DNA of 64,000 nt from Bradyrhizobium lablabi (GTDB taxonomy: Bacteria > Pseudomonadota > Alphaproteobacteria > Rhizobiales > Xanthobacteraceae). How positions within the stretch are numbered: position 1 is the stretch's first letter; the number at the start of each line of letters is the position of its first letter. A program made the position numbers and the translations under genes. Positions 7,988 through 17,181 of this stretch are shown in pieces. The stretch spans positions 463,501-527,500 of the forward strand of contig NZ_JAFCLN010000003.1 of assembly GCF_018129385.1 (NCBI RefSeq). The letters run 5' to 3'. The notes beneath the pieces are model-generated. The model was not told the origin of the DNA. It worked only from the letters and a program-made list of their open reading frames with translations, and searched no databases.

Positions 7988-9700
7988 TCAAGCCACGCTT
8001 CCCGCCGGTTTCTCCGCGTCGGCAAGAAAACCGTGCAACGCCGCCACCACCTGCGCACCCTCGCCGATCGCGCCGCCGACCCGCTTGACCGATCCGGAGC
8101 GCACGTCGCCGACCGCGAACACGCCGGGGACGGTCGTCTCCAGTGGCCCGACCGGCCGGCTGTTTCCGCCGACCGGCATGCCGGTCAGCACAAAGCCCCC
8201 GCGATCGACCTGGACGCCGCAGCCCTCCAGCCAGGTCGTGGCGGGATCGGCGCCGACGAACAGAAACAGGTTGCGGATGTCCATGGTCATCACTTCCGGC
8301 GACAGACGGCTGCGCCAGCGCACGCGCTCCAGCGTTGCTTCTTCGCTGCCTTCGAGGCCAACCACCTCGGCGTTGAAGATCAGCTCGATGTTCGGCGTTG
8401 CCTCGATGCGCTCGATCAGGTAGCGCGACATGCTGGCCCCCAGGCCGCCGCCGCGGATGACCATGTGGACTTTTCGCGCATGGCCGGACAGGAAGACTGC
8501 CGCTTGCCCGGCCGAGTTGCCGCCGCCGACGAGGACCACATCCTGGTCGGCGCATAGCTTGGCCTCGGTGGGCGAGGCCCAGTACCAGACGCCGCGGCCC
8601 TCGAATTTTGCGAGATTCTCGATCTCCGGCCGCCGGTAGCGTGCCCCGCTTGCGACCACGATCGATCTGGCGCGCAGGAAGTGCCCGCATTCGGTGGCGA
8701 GCTGGAAGGCCCCGCCGCTCTTCGAGCAATCGAGCGACTTCACCGAAACCGGGATCAGGATTTCCGCACCGAATTTTTGCGCCTGGCTGTAAGCTCGGCC
8801 GGCCAGCGCCTGGCCGGAGATGCCGGTCGGAAAGCCCAGATAATTCTCGATTCTCATGCTGGCGCCGGCCTGGCCGCCATAGGCCCGCGAGTCGAATACG
8901 GCGACCGACAATCCTTCGGAGGCCGCGTAGACGGCGGTGGCAAGGCCGGCCGGACCGCTGCCGACGACTGCCACGTCGTAAAGCTTCTCGGGGCCGTGCG
9001 CGGCAATCATGCCGATCGCCATCGCCAGCGCGCTTTCCGACGGGTTGCGCAACACGGTGCCGTTCGGACAAACGACCAGCGGCAGATCGGCGCGCGAGGC
9101 CGCATAGCGCGCCACGAGATCGGTGGCATCCTTGTCGTCGGCGGGATCGAGCAGATGATAGGGCTGGCCGTTGCGGGCGAGGAAATTTTGCAGCCGCGCC
9201 AGGTCGCCGAGCGTCGGCGGACTGATGAGCACCGGACCGCCCTTGCCTTCCTGGATCAGGTTGACCCGGCGCAGGATCAGCGCGCGCATGATGCGCTCGC
9301 CGAGATCGGCCTCGGCAACCAGCAGCGCGCGCAATCGCTCCGGCGGGATCAGCAGCGTTTCGACGGCGCCGTCGGCATGCCCGTCGACCAGCGCCATGCG
9401 GCCGGAGAGCTGGCCGATCTCGGCCAAAAACTGTCCCTGCCCCTGATCGATGATCGGCGTCACGCGCCCAAGGCCGTCGCGCTGGGTGATCACGACATTG
9501 CCTGACAACACCACGAACATGCCGGGACCGGGCTGGCCGATCTCGAACAATGTGTCGCCGTCCTCGTAGCGGCGAATCTCGCCGAACCGGCGCATGCGCT
9601 CGATTTCCTGCGGCGTCAGGGTCGGAAAGGTCTGCTCATGCCGGGGAAACGTAATGGCCGCTCCTCGCGGCGGGTCTACGATCGTGACGTCTGCCGCCAT
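7988..9700 (-). CDS. cNMP-binding domain / thioredoxin-reductase-like flavoprotein fusion
   Basis: A 570-residue three-part protein. Residues about 25-130 form a cyclic-nucleotide-binding domain (DGDTLFEIGQPGPGMFVVLSG in two pieces, then FLAEIGQLSG). Residues about 155-230 look like a thioredoxin/glutaredoxin fold without a CxxC. Residues 240-560 are a thioredoxin-reductase-type FAD/NAD(P)H module with VVGSGPAGL, the second nucleotide motif VGGGNSAGQAA, and GVFAVGDVR. Where thioredoxin reductases carry the redox CxxC, this protein reads WASP (374-377), so it cannot use a classical disulfide. ATG at 9700 is clear. It is paired with the UBP zinc finger gene. Confidence 0.9.
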   Translation of the reverse strand: MAADVTIVDPPRGAAITFPRHEQTFPTLTPQEIERMRRFGEIRRYEDGDTLFEIGQPGPGMFVVLSGNVVITQRDGLGRVTPIIDQGQGQFLAEIGQLSGRMALVDGHADGAVETLLIPPERLRALLVAEADLGERIMRALILRRVNLIQEGKGGPVLISPPTLGDLARLQNFLARNGQPYHLLDPADDKDATDLVARYAASRADLPLVVCPNGTVLRNPSESALAMAIGMIAAHGPEKLYDVAVVGSGPAGLATAVYAASEGLSVAVFDSRAYGGQAGASMRIENYLGFPTGISGQALAGRAYSQAQKFGAEILIPVSVKSLDCSKSGGAFQLATECGHFLRARSIVVASGARYRRPEIENLAKFEGRGVWYWASPTEAKLCADQDVVLVGGGNSAGQAAVFLSGHARKVHMVIRGGGLGASMSRYLIERIEATPNIELIFNAEVVGLEGSEEATLERVRWRSRLSPEVMTMDIRNLFLFVGADPATTWLEGCGVQVDRGGFVLTGMPVGGNSRPVGPLETTVPGVFAVGDVRSGSVKRVGGAIGEGAQVVAALHGFLADAEKPAGSVA

Positions 9701-9715
9701 TGCCCCACTCTCTCG

Positions 9716-9916
9716 CTACCGGTCCTGTTTTCCGCGTGGGTCATCTAGGGAGGCCTCCGTCGATTCGGAAGGTGCGCCCGCCACATCACCGCGCCCGCGC
9801 GCCTGCGACTTTCGCCGCTTGAGATTTTCGCGCAACGCCAGCTTAAGCCGGTCTTGCCGCGATTTCTTTTCTGAAGCCACGACTTTCCGGCCGCGACCGT
9901 CGTTCTCTTGCGTCAT
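9716..9916 (-). CDS. small basic hypothetical protein
   Basis: A 66-residue, highly charged protein (MTQENDGRGRKVVASEKKSR, then a Lys/Arg-rich helix RQDRLKLALRENLKRRKSQAR). No signal peptide or membrane span is present. It resembles short Arg/Lys-rich proteins conserved in Bradyrhizobiaceae, but no function is known. ATG at 9916 gives the compact form; an upstream start at 9994 would add a poorly coding stretch. It lies just upstream of the cNMP/flavoprotein gene on the same strand. Confidence 0.6.
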   Translation of the reverse strand: MTQENDGRGRKVVASEKKSRQDRLKLALRENLKRRKSQARGRGDVAGAPSESTEASLDDPRGKQDR

Positions 9917-10183
9917 TGCGGGTCCATTACAGCGATTGCGCGACGGGAGAATAACCGACGGCATCCCTCCGCCGCCATCTCGTGATTCGTGCAATACGGC
10001 TTCTGGCGGGGTACTGCCGCGACAGCGGAACCGGCGTGAGCCTGGCCTGGACGGGCTGAGGCGATACCTGCCCCGTTTTTGCGGCCTTTCCGCCCCTTAG
10101 CATGCTTGCGCCAGCGGGGGGCTTGTGGCAAGAACCGGCCGCCTGTAGGGGCTTTTGTGCCGATTCCTATATCCCGGGCATAT

Positions 10184-10258
10184 GCTGCCGTAGCTCAGTG
10201 GTAGAGCACTCCATTGGTAATGGAGAGGTCGACAGTTCAATCCTGTCTGGCAGCACCA
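10184..10258 (+). tRNA. tRNA-Thr (anticodon GGT), CCA encoded
   Basis: A complete cloverleaf is readable: acceptor GCTGCCG with TGGCAGC, D-arm AGCTCAGTGGTAGAGC, anticodon arm CTCCA-TTGGTAA-TGGAG with anticodon GGT, T-arm GACAG-TTCAATC-CTGTC, discriminator A at 10255 and encoded CCA to 10258. It reads ACC (and ACU) threonine codons. Confidence 0.97.
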
Positions 10259-10291
10259 TCCTCTTTGTCGGCGCTCTTCACCACGCTCGGC

Positions 10292-10531
10292 TCATTTGGA
10301 ATTGAATCCCGCCAGATGCGGGACGAGCGAGCGCGTGTGACTCGCAGGCTGCGCCTTGCCGGTCGCCACAGTCGTGCCTGCTTCATGCGCGAGATTCGCG
10401 GACGTTTGATGATTGATGAACAGGCCGGCCGCAGCTGCCATTACCAACACGTAGAATGCAAACATACCGCCGATCCATTTCCATGAAATCGGGCGCTTGC
10501 CGGGAGCCAGACTTTCGATCAGTCGACGCAT
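10292..10531 (-). CDS. small single-span membrane protein
   Basis: A 79-residue protein with one transmembrane helix (WIGGMFAFYVLVMAAAAGLF, about residues 19-38) after a basic N-terminus (MRRLIESLAPGKRPISWK) and a polar tail. Function unknown. The start at 10531 is preceded by GAGGCAG, a plausible ribosome site. It is divergent from the 10626 gene. Confidence 0.6.
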   Translation of the reverse strand: MRRLIESLAPGKRPISWKWIGGMFAFYVLVMAAAAGLFINHQTSANLAHEAGTTVATGKAQPASHTRSLVPHLAGFNSK

Positions 10532-10625
10532 CGCTGCCTCCTCTTGGGATACATGCGCGCGGTATATCTTGCACCTCATTCGCGGCGTGTGATCTGCTTC
10601 ACACAACACGAGGCGTTGAAACCCG

Positions 10626-10946
10626 GTGACCGGACCCGAACTCAAGCAACTGCGGAAGGATCTTGGCGAAGCGATCGGCCGGCCGCTGTCGGCCGCCGAC
10701 ATGGCAAAACTATGCGGCCTGCCGCCGGCGGACGGCGTCGACATCGTCCGTCGCTGGGAAGTCACCGGGCCCATCGGGCCGGTCGCCGAACGGCTGCGCA
10801 TCCTCGCAATGGCGAGCGACCGCTATCCGATCCTGGAAAAGTTCGACATTTTCGACCGCTTCGATATCGCCGAAAAGGAGCGGCCCGCGCGGCGCGCGGA
10901 GTTCCGCCGCAAGATACGCGAAGAAGTGCTCGAGCGGCTCGACTGA
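10626..10946 (+). CDS. hypothetical protein with HTH-like N-terminus
   Basis: A 106-residue protein starting GTG at 10626. The N-terminal 50 residues (ELKQLRKDLGEAIGRPLSAADMAKLCGL in pieces, then DGVDIVRRWEVTGPIGPVAERLRILA) resemble the helix-turn-helix of phage-type or transposon-type regulators, where a candidate recognition region is followed by a GP(V/I)A-type turn. The C-terminus is a charged helix. No signal peptide. DNA binding is inferred from pattern only. Confidence 0.6.
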   Translation: MTGPELKQLRKDLGEAIGRPLSAADMAKLCGLPPADGVDIVRRWEVTGPIGPVAERLRILAMASDRYPILEKFDIFDRFDIAEKERPARRAEFRRKIREEVLERLD

Positions 10947-11121
10947 GGCGCTCGCTCCGCCCTTTAACGTTTCATTAAGCAAAGAACGGGTTCCGGCGTT
11001 CAATTCGTCCGGGCATCGGCCGGCGCCGCCTGCGAGTGACGGCATTTTAGTCAAATGCAAATTTATTGGATCCCAACGATGACGCCTGCGGCGTCTTGCA
11101 AACGATCTGTCGGGGATTCCA

Positions 11122-11841
11122 ATGAAAAAGATCCTGCTCGCCACATCCGCCCTTGCCGCCCTCGCCGCTCCAGCGCTCGCCGCCGATCTCGGCCCGCGCG
11201 GCTACGCCAGGGAGCCGATCTTAGCCGCTCCGATCTACAACTGGACCGGCTTCTATCTCGGCGGCCATCTCGGCGGCGCCTTCAGCGGCAGCAATACCTT
11301 CAACGGCCTCGTGCTGAGCGACTATGAGGCGCGCTTTCTCGGCGGCGTGCAGGTCGGCGCGGACTGGCAGTTCGCTACGAACTGGGTGATTGGCACCGAA
11401 GGGCAATATAGCTGGCTCGGCAAGAACAACATCAACGCGATCTTCCCCGGCGGCTTCGTCTATGGCAACGACCAGCGCGGGCTCGGCTCGATCACCGGCC
11501 GCGTCGGCTATGCCGCGGGTCCAGCGCTGTTCTACGTCAAGGGCGGCTACGCCTATTCGGACAATCGCGAGACGCTGACCTTTGCCGGCGCGCCGGTCGC
11601 CTTCCTGCTCGACAGCAACCACACGAACGGCTGGACCATCGGCGGCGGCGTCGAATACATGTTCTTCGCGCCGAACTGGACGGCGAAAGCGGAATATCAG
11701 TACTACGATTTCGGCGACGCCCGCTTCATCGCGCCGGCTGCGCTGGTGCCGTTCGGCAGCTTCAGCAACGACGTGCACACGCTCAAGATCGGCGTGAATT
11801 ATCGCTTCAACTTCGCGAACCCGGTGGCCGCGCGGTACTGA
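11122..11841 (+). CDS. Omp25/OmpA-like outer-membrane beta-barrel protein (first paralogue)
   Basis: A 239-residue exported protein. The signal peptide is MKKILLATSALAALAAPALA, then the mature part opens with ADLGPR. PIYNWTGFYLGGHLGGAFSG, NWVIGTEGQYSWLG, GSITGRVGYAAGPALFYVKGG, AKAEYQYYDFGD and the C-terminal VNYRFNF are the marks of the alphaproteobacterial eight-strand porin-like family (Omp31/Omp25, OMP_b-brl). The C-terminus is VAARY; an aromatic last residue is typical for BAM recognition. A close paralogue lies at 12129. It acts in the outer membrane as a structural or surface protein; transport activity is unproven. Confidence 0.9.
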   Translation: MKKILLATSALAALAAPALAADLGPRGYAREPILAAPIYNWTGFYLGGHLGGAFSGSNTFNGLVLSDYEARFLGGVQVGADWQFATNWVIGTEGQYSWLGKNNINAIFPGGFVYGNDQRGLGSITGRVGYAAGPALFYVKGGYAYSDNRETLTFAGAPVAFLLDSNHTNGWTIGGGVEYMFFAPNWTAKAEYQYYDFGDARFIAPAALVPFGSFSNDVHTLKIGVNYRFNFANPVAARY

Positions 11842-12128
11842 TTCGAAGAGCGATCAAGAATTCTTGAACGCGGCGATACACAAAGTTTCGCCGCGTGCGG
11901 AATCGCTGCGCATTTCTTGCGTAACGGGTCCCGAATTAAGGCTTCTTTCAGACATTGTTAGGACTCCATTAGGCAGTCACGCGCGCGTGTTCCCTGCGCG
12001 GTCGGTTGTCGTCATGTGTGTCGGATGAGTGACAGCAATTTAGGCAAAAGCATTTTATCAGCGCGTCTCTGAATTGGCGTCAGCACGTCGTCGGCGTCAC
12101 TGAATTGATCTGTTGGAGACCAAGAAAA

Positions 12129-12854
12129 ATGAAGAAGCTTCTGCTCGCTACTGTGGCGCTCGTCGCCCTCGGTGCGCCGGCGCTCGCAGCCGACCTCGCT
12201 GCCCGCCCCTACACCAAGGCGCCCCCGATCGCCGCCGCGCCGATCTATAACTGGACCGGCTTCTATATCGGCGGCCACATCGGCGCTGCGTTCAACAACG
12301 ACAACACCTTCAATGGCGTTGTCACCGGCGGCAACGATGACGCGCGCTTCCTCGGCGGTGTGCAGGCCGGTTTCGACTTCCAAGTCGCCCCGAACTGGGT
12401 GCTCGGTGCCGAAGCCCAGTACTCCTGGCTTGCGAACAACAACGGCGCCTGGCTCTTCCCGGGTGGCTACGCCTACACCAACGACCAGCGTGGCATCGGC
12501 TCGGTGACCGGCCGCATCGGCTACACCTGGGGCCCGGCGCTGCTCTACGTGAAGGGCGGTTATGCCTTCGCCGACAACCGCGAAACCCTGCTGCTCGCCG
12601 GCGTTCCGACCGCCTTCACCCTCGACGGCGACCACAAGGATGGTTGGACCGTTGGTGCCGGTCTGGAATACATGTTCGCCCAGAACTGGTCGGCCAAGGC
12701 TGAATATCAGTACTACGACTTCGACCGTTCGACCTTCGTGACCCCGGTCGCGCTGGCGCCGTTCGGCAGCTTCCGCAACGACGTGCACACCGTGAAGGTG
12801 GGCATCAACTACCGCTTCAACTTCGGCGGTGGCCCGGTTGTTGCCAAGTACTGA
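12129..12854 (+). CDS. Omp25/OmpA-like outer-membrane beta-barrel protein (second paralogue)
   Basis: A 241-residue paralogue of the preceding barrel. The signal peptide is MKKLLLATVALVALGAPALA. Shared landmarks are PIYNWTGFYIGGHIGAAF, NWVLGAEAQYSWLA, GSVTGRIGYTWGPALLYVKGG and the C-terminal NYRFNFGGGPVVAKY. The start at 12129 replaces upstream in-frame possibilities because the signal peptide begins there and GGAGACC lies upstream. Codon choice is strongly biased to C/G-ending codons (for example ACC, AAC, CTG), suggesting high expression. It has its own promoter region (about 290 bp gap) and ends in a strong terminator. Confidence 0.9.
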   Translation: MKKLLLATVALVALGAPALAADLAARPYTKAPPIAAAPIYNWTGFYIGGHIGAAFNNDNTFNGVVTGGNDDARFLGGVQAGFDFQVAPNWVLGAEAQYSWLANNNGAWLFPGGYAYTNDQRGIGSVTGRIGYTWGPALLYVKGGYAFADNRETLLLAGVPTAFTLDGDHKDGWTVGAGLEYMFAQNWSAKAEYQYYDFDRSTFVTPVALAPFGSFRNDVHTVKVGINYRFNFGGGPVVAKY

Positions 12855-12882
12855 TCTTAAGTACTGATAAACTCTCGACGGA

Positions 12883-12908
12883 AAGGCCGGCTTAGCGCCG
12901 GCCTTTTT
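12883..12908 (+). terminator. intrinsic terminator of the second barrel gene
   Basis: Stem AAGGCCGGC / GCCGGCCTT with a TTAGC loop, followed by a T run (12904-12908). Confidence 0.9.
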
Positions 12909-13010
12909 GTTTGCCGGATAAAAGCAGACAGTCCCTCTGCCCTCTTTCCCGACTTGTTAACCGGGTATCGCGATACTGCCGCCGGCTTTCATCTGGGGTT
13001 GGGGCAGGCA

Positions 13011-15155
13011 ATGGCGTTTCGGTCCGGCATCGGCAAATTCAGGCTCAAGGGCTTTGGCTTCCCGAAATGGGGCGTGAGGGGCAGCCTGTTTGCCGCCTTC
13101 GCGGTCATCGCCGGCATGGCGATTCTGATCAGCGCCGGCGCCGGCTGGGTGCTGAACCACCTCGGCGAGAGCATGACCAATCTGAGCGGCCGCGACATTC
13201 CGCGTCTCGCCGCCAGCCTGCAATTGCAGGCGCAGAGCGCCAGCCTGGCAAGCCAGGGCCCGGCGCTGCTCGCCTCGCGCGATGAGGCGACTCTGAAAGA
13301 GCGCGCCGCCAAGGTGAAGGAGACCCAGGCCGGCGTGATGGCGAAGCTCGGCGAGATCGCCAGGCTGGGCGCCGACAAGGAAATCGTCGCCAATCTCACC
13401 GAGACGGTGAAGAGCATCGACGACATGATCAACAGCCTCGGCTCGGCGGCGCGCGAACGGCTGGAGGCGGGCGCGCAGCACGAGAAGCAGTATGAGGCGC
13501 TGCGCAAGGCGCAGGCGGAATTCGTCGCTGCCTCCGTGCCCGAGATGGTGGATGCCCAGAGCCGGCTCTATGCCGTACTGACCGCCGTCGATCTGTCGGC
13601 CGACGATGCCAGCCAGGCCGCGCGCGTGGTCGAGCAGCTCGGCAACGTGATCGCCAGCGGCAACCTGCTGGCGTCCAACATGGCGGCCGCGCTCTCGGCC
13701 ACCAACAGCGACACGCTGGAAGCGATCGAAAAGGAATTCAAGGACGCGGTCGAGCGCATCAAGTCCAATCTGGAGATGCTGCCGAAAAACGCCGGCGGCA
13801 AGACCATGGGCGAGGCGGCGGCGAAGCTCCAGGCGCTCGGCCAGGGCAAGGAGCGCATCTTCAAGATCCGCCAGAAGGAGCTCGACTCCGACGATTACGG
13901 CCAGACCATTCTGGAGGAAACCCGCAAGCTCAATGTCGGGCTCGGCATCAGCGTGCAGCAGCTCGTCGACGGCGTGCGCAAGGAAACCGACGCCGCCACC
14001 GCGCAGGCGCAGCAGGAAATCTCCTGGGCGACGCTGGTCATGCTGGCGCTGGGCGCGGCGACCCTGATCGGATCGGTGCTGTTCGTCTGGCTCTATGTCG
14101 GCGGCAGCATCCTGCGCCGCCTGCGCGCCCTGCAAAGCTCGATGAAGATCCTGTCGAACGGCGATCTGGACTCGGAGATCTACCGTTCCGGCCAGAGCGA
14201 CGAGATCGCCGAAATGTCGGAAGCATTGCAGGTGTTCCGCGAAAGCATGATCACGGCGCGCGCAATGTCCGCCGAGCAGGACAAGGACCGCATTGCCAAG
14301 GCGGAACGCGCCACCCGGATGGAAGAGCGCATCGCCGAATTCGAATCCACCGTCCGCGCCGCGCTGGACAATCTCCAGGCCTCGGCCAATTCGATGCAGG
14401 CGACCGCGCAGAGCATGTCGGCGACCGCCGATCAGTCGAGCGCACTGGTGAGCGCGGTGGCCTCCGCCGCGGAAGAGACCTCCGTCAATGTGCAAACCGT
14501 GTCGTCCGGCACCGAGGAGCTGTCCTCGTCGATCGCCGAGATCGGACGCCAGGTCGTGACTTCCTCGGAAATCGCCCGCAAGGCGGTCGATGAAGCCGGC
14601 GCCACCGACACCACCATGCAGGGCCTCGCCGACAACGCCGCCCGCATCAGCGTCGTGGTCGACCTGATCCAGACCATCGCCTCGCAGACCAACCTGCTGG
14701 CGCTCAACGCCACCATCGAGGCGGCGCGCGCGGGCGAAGCCGGCCGCGGCTTTGCGGTGGTGGCTTCCGAAGTGAAGAACCTCGCCAGCCAGACCGCCAA
14801 GGCGACCGACGAGATCCGCCAGCAGATCGTCAACATGCAGACGGTGACCAATTCGGCCGTCGGCGCCATCAGGAACATCTCGAACACCATCACCGAGATC
14901 AACGAGGTCACCTCCGCGATCGCCGCGGCCGTCGAGGAACAGGGCGCGGCGACCCGCGAGATCGCCCGCAACATCCAGCATGCGGCCGGCGGCACCAGCG
15001 AGGTCTCCAGCAACATTATCGGCGTCAGCAACGCCTCGAACGAGGCCGGCACCGCCGCCGGCGAGGTGCTGACCGCCTCGGACGCGCTGCGGCGCGAGGC
15101 CGACATGCTGCGCGGGGAAATCGACGCGTTCCTGCAAAATATCCGGGCGGCGTAA
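13011..15155 (+). CDS. methyl-accepting chemotaxis protein
   Basis: A 714-residue chemoreceptor. A first membrane span (about 24-46, [19 protein letters not shown]) follows a basic N-terminus. A long helical ligand domain (about 47-345, similar in size to the HBM type) precedes the second span ([20 protein letters not shown]). HAMP follows ([20 protein letters not shown]), and the signalling hairpin carries the tip [21 protein letters not shown] and [19 protein letters not shown] at 13011 ([14 protein letters not shown]) is preferred over a TTG 19 codons upstream. The ligand is unknown; no CheB/CheR-binding pentapeptide is seen at the C-terminus (NIRAA). Confidence 0.93.
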   Translation: MAFRSGIGKFRLKGFGFPKWGVRGSLFAAFAVIAGMAILISAGAGWVLNHLGESMTNLSGRDIPRLAASLQLQAQSASLASQGPALLASRDEATLKERAAKVKETQAGVMAKLGEIARLGADKEIVANLTETVKSIDDMINSLGSAARERLEAGAQHEKQYEALRKAQAEFVAASVPEMVDAQSRLYAVLTAVDLSADDASQAARVVEQLGNVIASGNLLASNMAAALSATNSDTLEAIEKEFKDAVERIKSNLEMLPKNAGGKTMGEAAAKLQALGQGKERIFKIRQKELDSDDYGQTILEETRKLNVGLGISVQQLVDGVRKETDAATAQAQQEISWATLVMLALGAATLIGSVLFVWLYVGGSILRRLRALQSSMKILSNGDLDSEIYRSGQSDEIAEMSEALQVFRESMITARAMSAEQDKDRIAKAERATRMEERIAEFESTVRAALDNLQASANSMQATAQSMSATADQSSALVSAVASAAEETSVNVQTVSSGTEELSSSIAEIGRQVVTSSEIARKAVDEAGATDTTMQGLADNAARISVVVDLIQTIASQTNLLALNATIEAARAGEAGRGFAVVASEVKNLASQTAKATDEIRQQIVNMQTVTNSAVGAIRNISNTITEINEVTSAIAAAVEEQGAATREIARNIQHAAGGTSEVSSNIIGVSNASNEAGTAAGEVLTASDALRREADMLRGEIDAFLQNIRAA

Positions 15156-15590
15156 GTCACGGGGATCTGCTGTCCCGGACCGGGTCGGCGCCGCCGCCTC
15201 GGCCCGGCCGACAAAAATGCGAAAACAACCCCATGCACAGTAGCGGATTACCCCCGGGGTGCGCTGCCCAGCAGCGGGACACGTAGCACCGGTGCCGTGC
15301 GGCCAGCGCGGTGAGGCCGAAGTGCTGCGTGCGGGAATCGACGCATTCCTGTCGAATATCGGGGCGGTGTAGACCTACGTCTTCGACACTGAATATCGCT
15401 GGATTTCGCCAGCGAGTGTCACATTTCTTCGGCCGCCGACGCATTCCAATTTTGAGCCAGGTCGGCATCACGCTCGCCGGGCTTTTTGCGCCACCACCAC
15501 TAGCAGCGGCGGCAGCATTCCGAGAAGCACTTCGCAATCTGATGGAGGGCTTCCCTCATAGACAATAGCGAAAGCGGCAGCCGCCACGTA
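15156..15590. other. intergenic stretch with a chemoreceptor remnant
   Basis: 435 bp without an intact gene. The only recognisable content is the chemoreceptor tail remnant at 15313-15372. The rest shows no ORF with family character and no repeat of the families seen elsewhere in the window. Confidence 0.6.
15313..15372 (+). pseudogene. remnant of a second chemoreceptor C-terminus
   Basis: The 19 codons before the TAG at 15370-15372 translate to EAEVLRAGIDAFLSNIGAV. This parallels the true end of the upstream chemoreceptor ([19 protein letters not shown]) almost residue for residue, and the DNA is also similar (GAGGCCGA, CTGCG, ATCGACGC, TTCCTG, AATATC). No further receptor sequence in this frame precedes it. 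It appears to be the tail of a deleted or recombined paralogous receptor. Confidence 0.8.
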
Positions 15591-15839
15591 GTGAAGTTAC
15601 TTTGTGTCGAAGGAGTAGTCGTGCTGACAGAGCGGGAGAAGCAGCTTCTCAGGCGCTTGGCCGAGGGAAAGACAGACAGGCAGATTGCTGTTGAGATGGG
15701 CGGCAAGCGGGAGCAGATCGCCGCGCAACGTGAGCGCCTGTTAAGCAAGCTCGGCGTTTCTTCGGAGGATGAAATCAAAGAGGCCGCGAAATCGTTAGCC
15801 CGATGGCCATATCGTCAAGCCGGTTCGAAGACCGAATGA
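15591..15839 (+). CDS. stand-alone LuxR-type HTH protein
   Basis: An 82-residue protein consisting almost only of a LuxR/NarL DNA-binding domain: LTEREKQLLRRLAEGKTDRQIAVEMGGKREQIAAQRERLLSKLGVSSEDEIKE, read in pieces, aligns with the GerE pattern (LTxRExxVLxxxAxGxSxxEIAxxL). It lacks a receiver or ligand domain. GTG at 15591 is used; a second GTG at 15621 would begin VLTEREK. It could be an autonomous regulator or a fragment of a larger response regulator; nothing upstream in frame shows a receiver. Confidence 0.7.
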   Translation: MKLLCVEGVVVLTEREKQLLRRLAEGKTDRQIAVEMGGKREQIAAQRERLLSKLGVSSEDEIKEAAKSLARWPYRQAGSKTE

Positions 15840-15944
15840 ATTCTGGCTGCCCGTCAGACTGTGGGATGCCGGAATTGCTCGCCGAAGGTCTGCCCATGAG
15901 TGGCAGCCTGGGACTCGACCTCGGTTATCGGGTCGGCAAGGGCT

Positions 15945-16208
15945 TTATTTCGGAAGGCACTCCACGCTGTAGGCAATGATGATCTGCGCTGGATCGGCCT
16001 TGCCGAGGCTCCTCAAGTCCTCCATGCCGCTTTTGAGTTTGGCTCCAGCTTCCTTCAAACTGCCTTCAAGCGCCAACTTGGCGGCCTTGCATCGCTCCTC
16101 GTTTGAGAACTCCTGAAACACCACGGTCGGAAGGAGCCTCCACTCCGCCCTGTCGTTGGTGGCGGCCGGGCTGACTGAGTATGAGAAGACATACATCAGG
16201 ACCCACAT
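15945..16208 (-). CDS. small hypothetical protein, possibly exported
   Basis: About 87 residues (MWVLMYVFSYSVSPAATNDR), with a short hydrophobic N-terminus ending SPAA that could be a signal sequence, then a charged mature part with two cysteines (ERCKAAKLALEG and IAYSVECLPK). Longer starts up to 16292 would add a Trp-rich leader. No family recognised. It is convergent with the LuxR-like gene. Confidence 0.45.
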   Translation of the reverse strand: MWVLMYVFSYSVSPAATNDRAEWRLLPTVVFQEFSNEERCKAAKLALEGSLKEAGAKLKSGMEDLRSLGKADPAQIIIAYSVECLPK

Positions 16209-16376
16209 CCGTAGGCTCCATGTAGCGCGCCACAACTCCACCGTGGATTTTCCGAACGGCCACGCCCAATTAATTTGCCATCCGGCAGTCACTGGAAACG
16301 TTGATTTGCATCAAGCCCGGTACCGAAGAGCATTTCAGACTGGCCCGCCTAAAAATCTCATAGGGAGGAACGCGCC

Positions 16377-16850
16377 ATGCTCCGGTGTATTCTCGCTGCC
16401 CTTGCAGCATTTGTTCTGCTCACTGTCACTCTGATCCCCGATGATGCATATGCGCGGCGCGGCGGAGGCGGCGGCTTTCGTGGCGGCGGCGGGTTTCACG
16501 GCGGAGCCGCTATGGGCGGTGGTGGCTTCCGTGGGGGTGCCATTCATGCGGGACGGATACACGGAGGACATCGCTTCGCAGGAGGCCCCCGGCCAGTGCA
16601 CCCGATAGCAGGCCGCCCGATCCGCCCCGGCGGGCCGATTGCGGGCCGCCCCGGTCGTCCTATTGCCGGCTATCCGGGATACGGCGGCGGTTACTATCGA
16701 CCCGGTTGGGGCTACGGCGCGGCGGCGGCGGCGGGCGCAGCCGCTGCTTACGGTGCCTATAGCTATTACGGCAACAACTGCTACTACGACAACTACGGCC
16801 AATATATTTGTCCGCAGCAATATCCGTATCAGTACCAATATCAGTACTGA
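16377..16850 (+). CDS. glycine-rich exported protein
   Basis: 157 residues. The signal peptide is LAALAAFVLLTVTLIPDDAYA with RRGGGGGFRGGGG following. The mature chain is low complexity: Gly/His/Arg repeats, then PIAGRPIRPGG-type proline-glycine repeats, an Ala run, and a Tyr-rich tail (CYYDNYGQYICPQQ, ending YQYQYQY). Similar Gly-rich secreted proteins occur throughout Bradyrhizobium with unknown role. The start ATG at 16377 follows GGGAGG (16362-16367). Confidence 0.75.
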   Translation: MLRCILAALAAFVLLTVTLIPDDAYARRGGGGGFRGGGGFHGGAAMGGGGFRGGAIHAGRIHGGHRFAGGPRPVHPIAGRPIRPGGPIAGRPGRPIAGYPGYGGGYYRPGWGYGAAAAAGAAAAYGAYSYYGNNCYYDNYGQYICPQQYPYQYQYQY

Positions 16851-17181
16851 CGGCCTCCGTGTCGAGGGAGGCGGGCTTTTGCGCGCCTCCCTCTCCAGTC
16901 GCCTTCTTGGCAGGCCAAGCGGTCAGTTCACTGACGGTTGCGCGAAGTTGTGCGTCGGACCGAATGTGCAACTTCGCGACCAAGGCCTCCGGGATGTCCT
17001 TTGGGACAATAGTCGCTGGTCAGGGGTTTCCCCTACCTAAATGTGCCGCGTGCGGCTCTCCGGCTCTGCGCGGTTCGCGCTCCGGCGGGATGGCTATGGC
17101 TCAACCCCTTGACGCCGGCCTCTCGTTGGAGCGCCGAGGTCTACGACTGAAAGGACATCGTGCAAGGTCTTGCCCCTCGAC
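16851..17181. other. intergenic stretch, nothing recognised
   Basis: About 330 bp after the glycine-rich gene. Short open frames exist but have no family character; no strong hairpin with a T run and no member of the window's repeat families was seen. Confidence 0.4.

Noticed and set aside
12957..15137. A 726-codon minus-strand frame opposite the chemoreceptor
   Set aside because: It is a shadow of the receptor gene. The sequence is Gly/His/Arg-rich without domain motifs.
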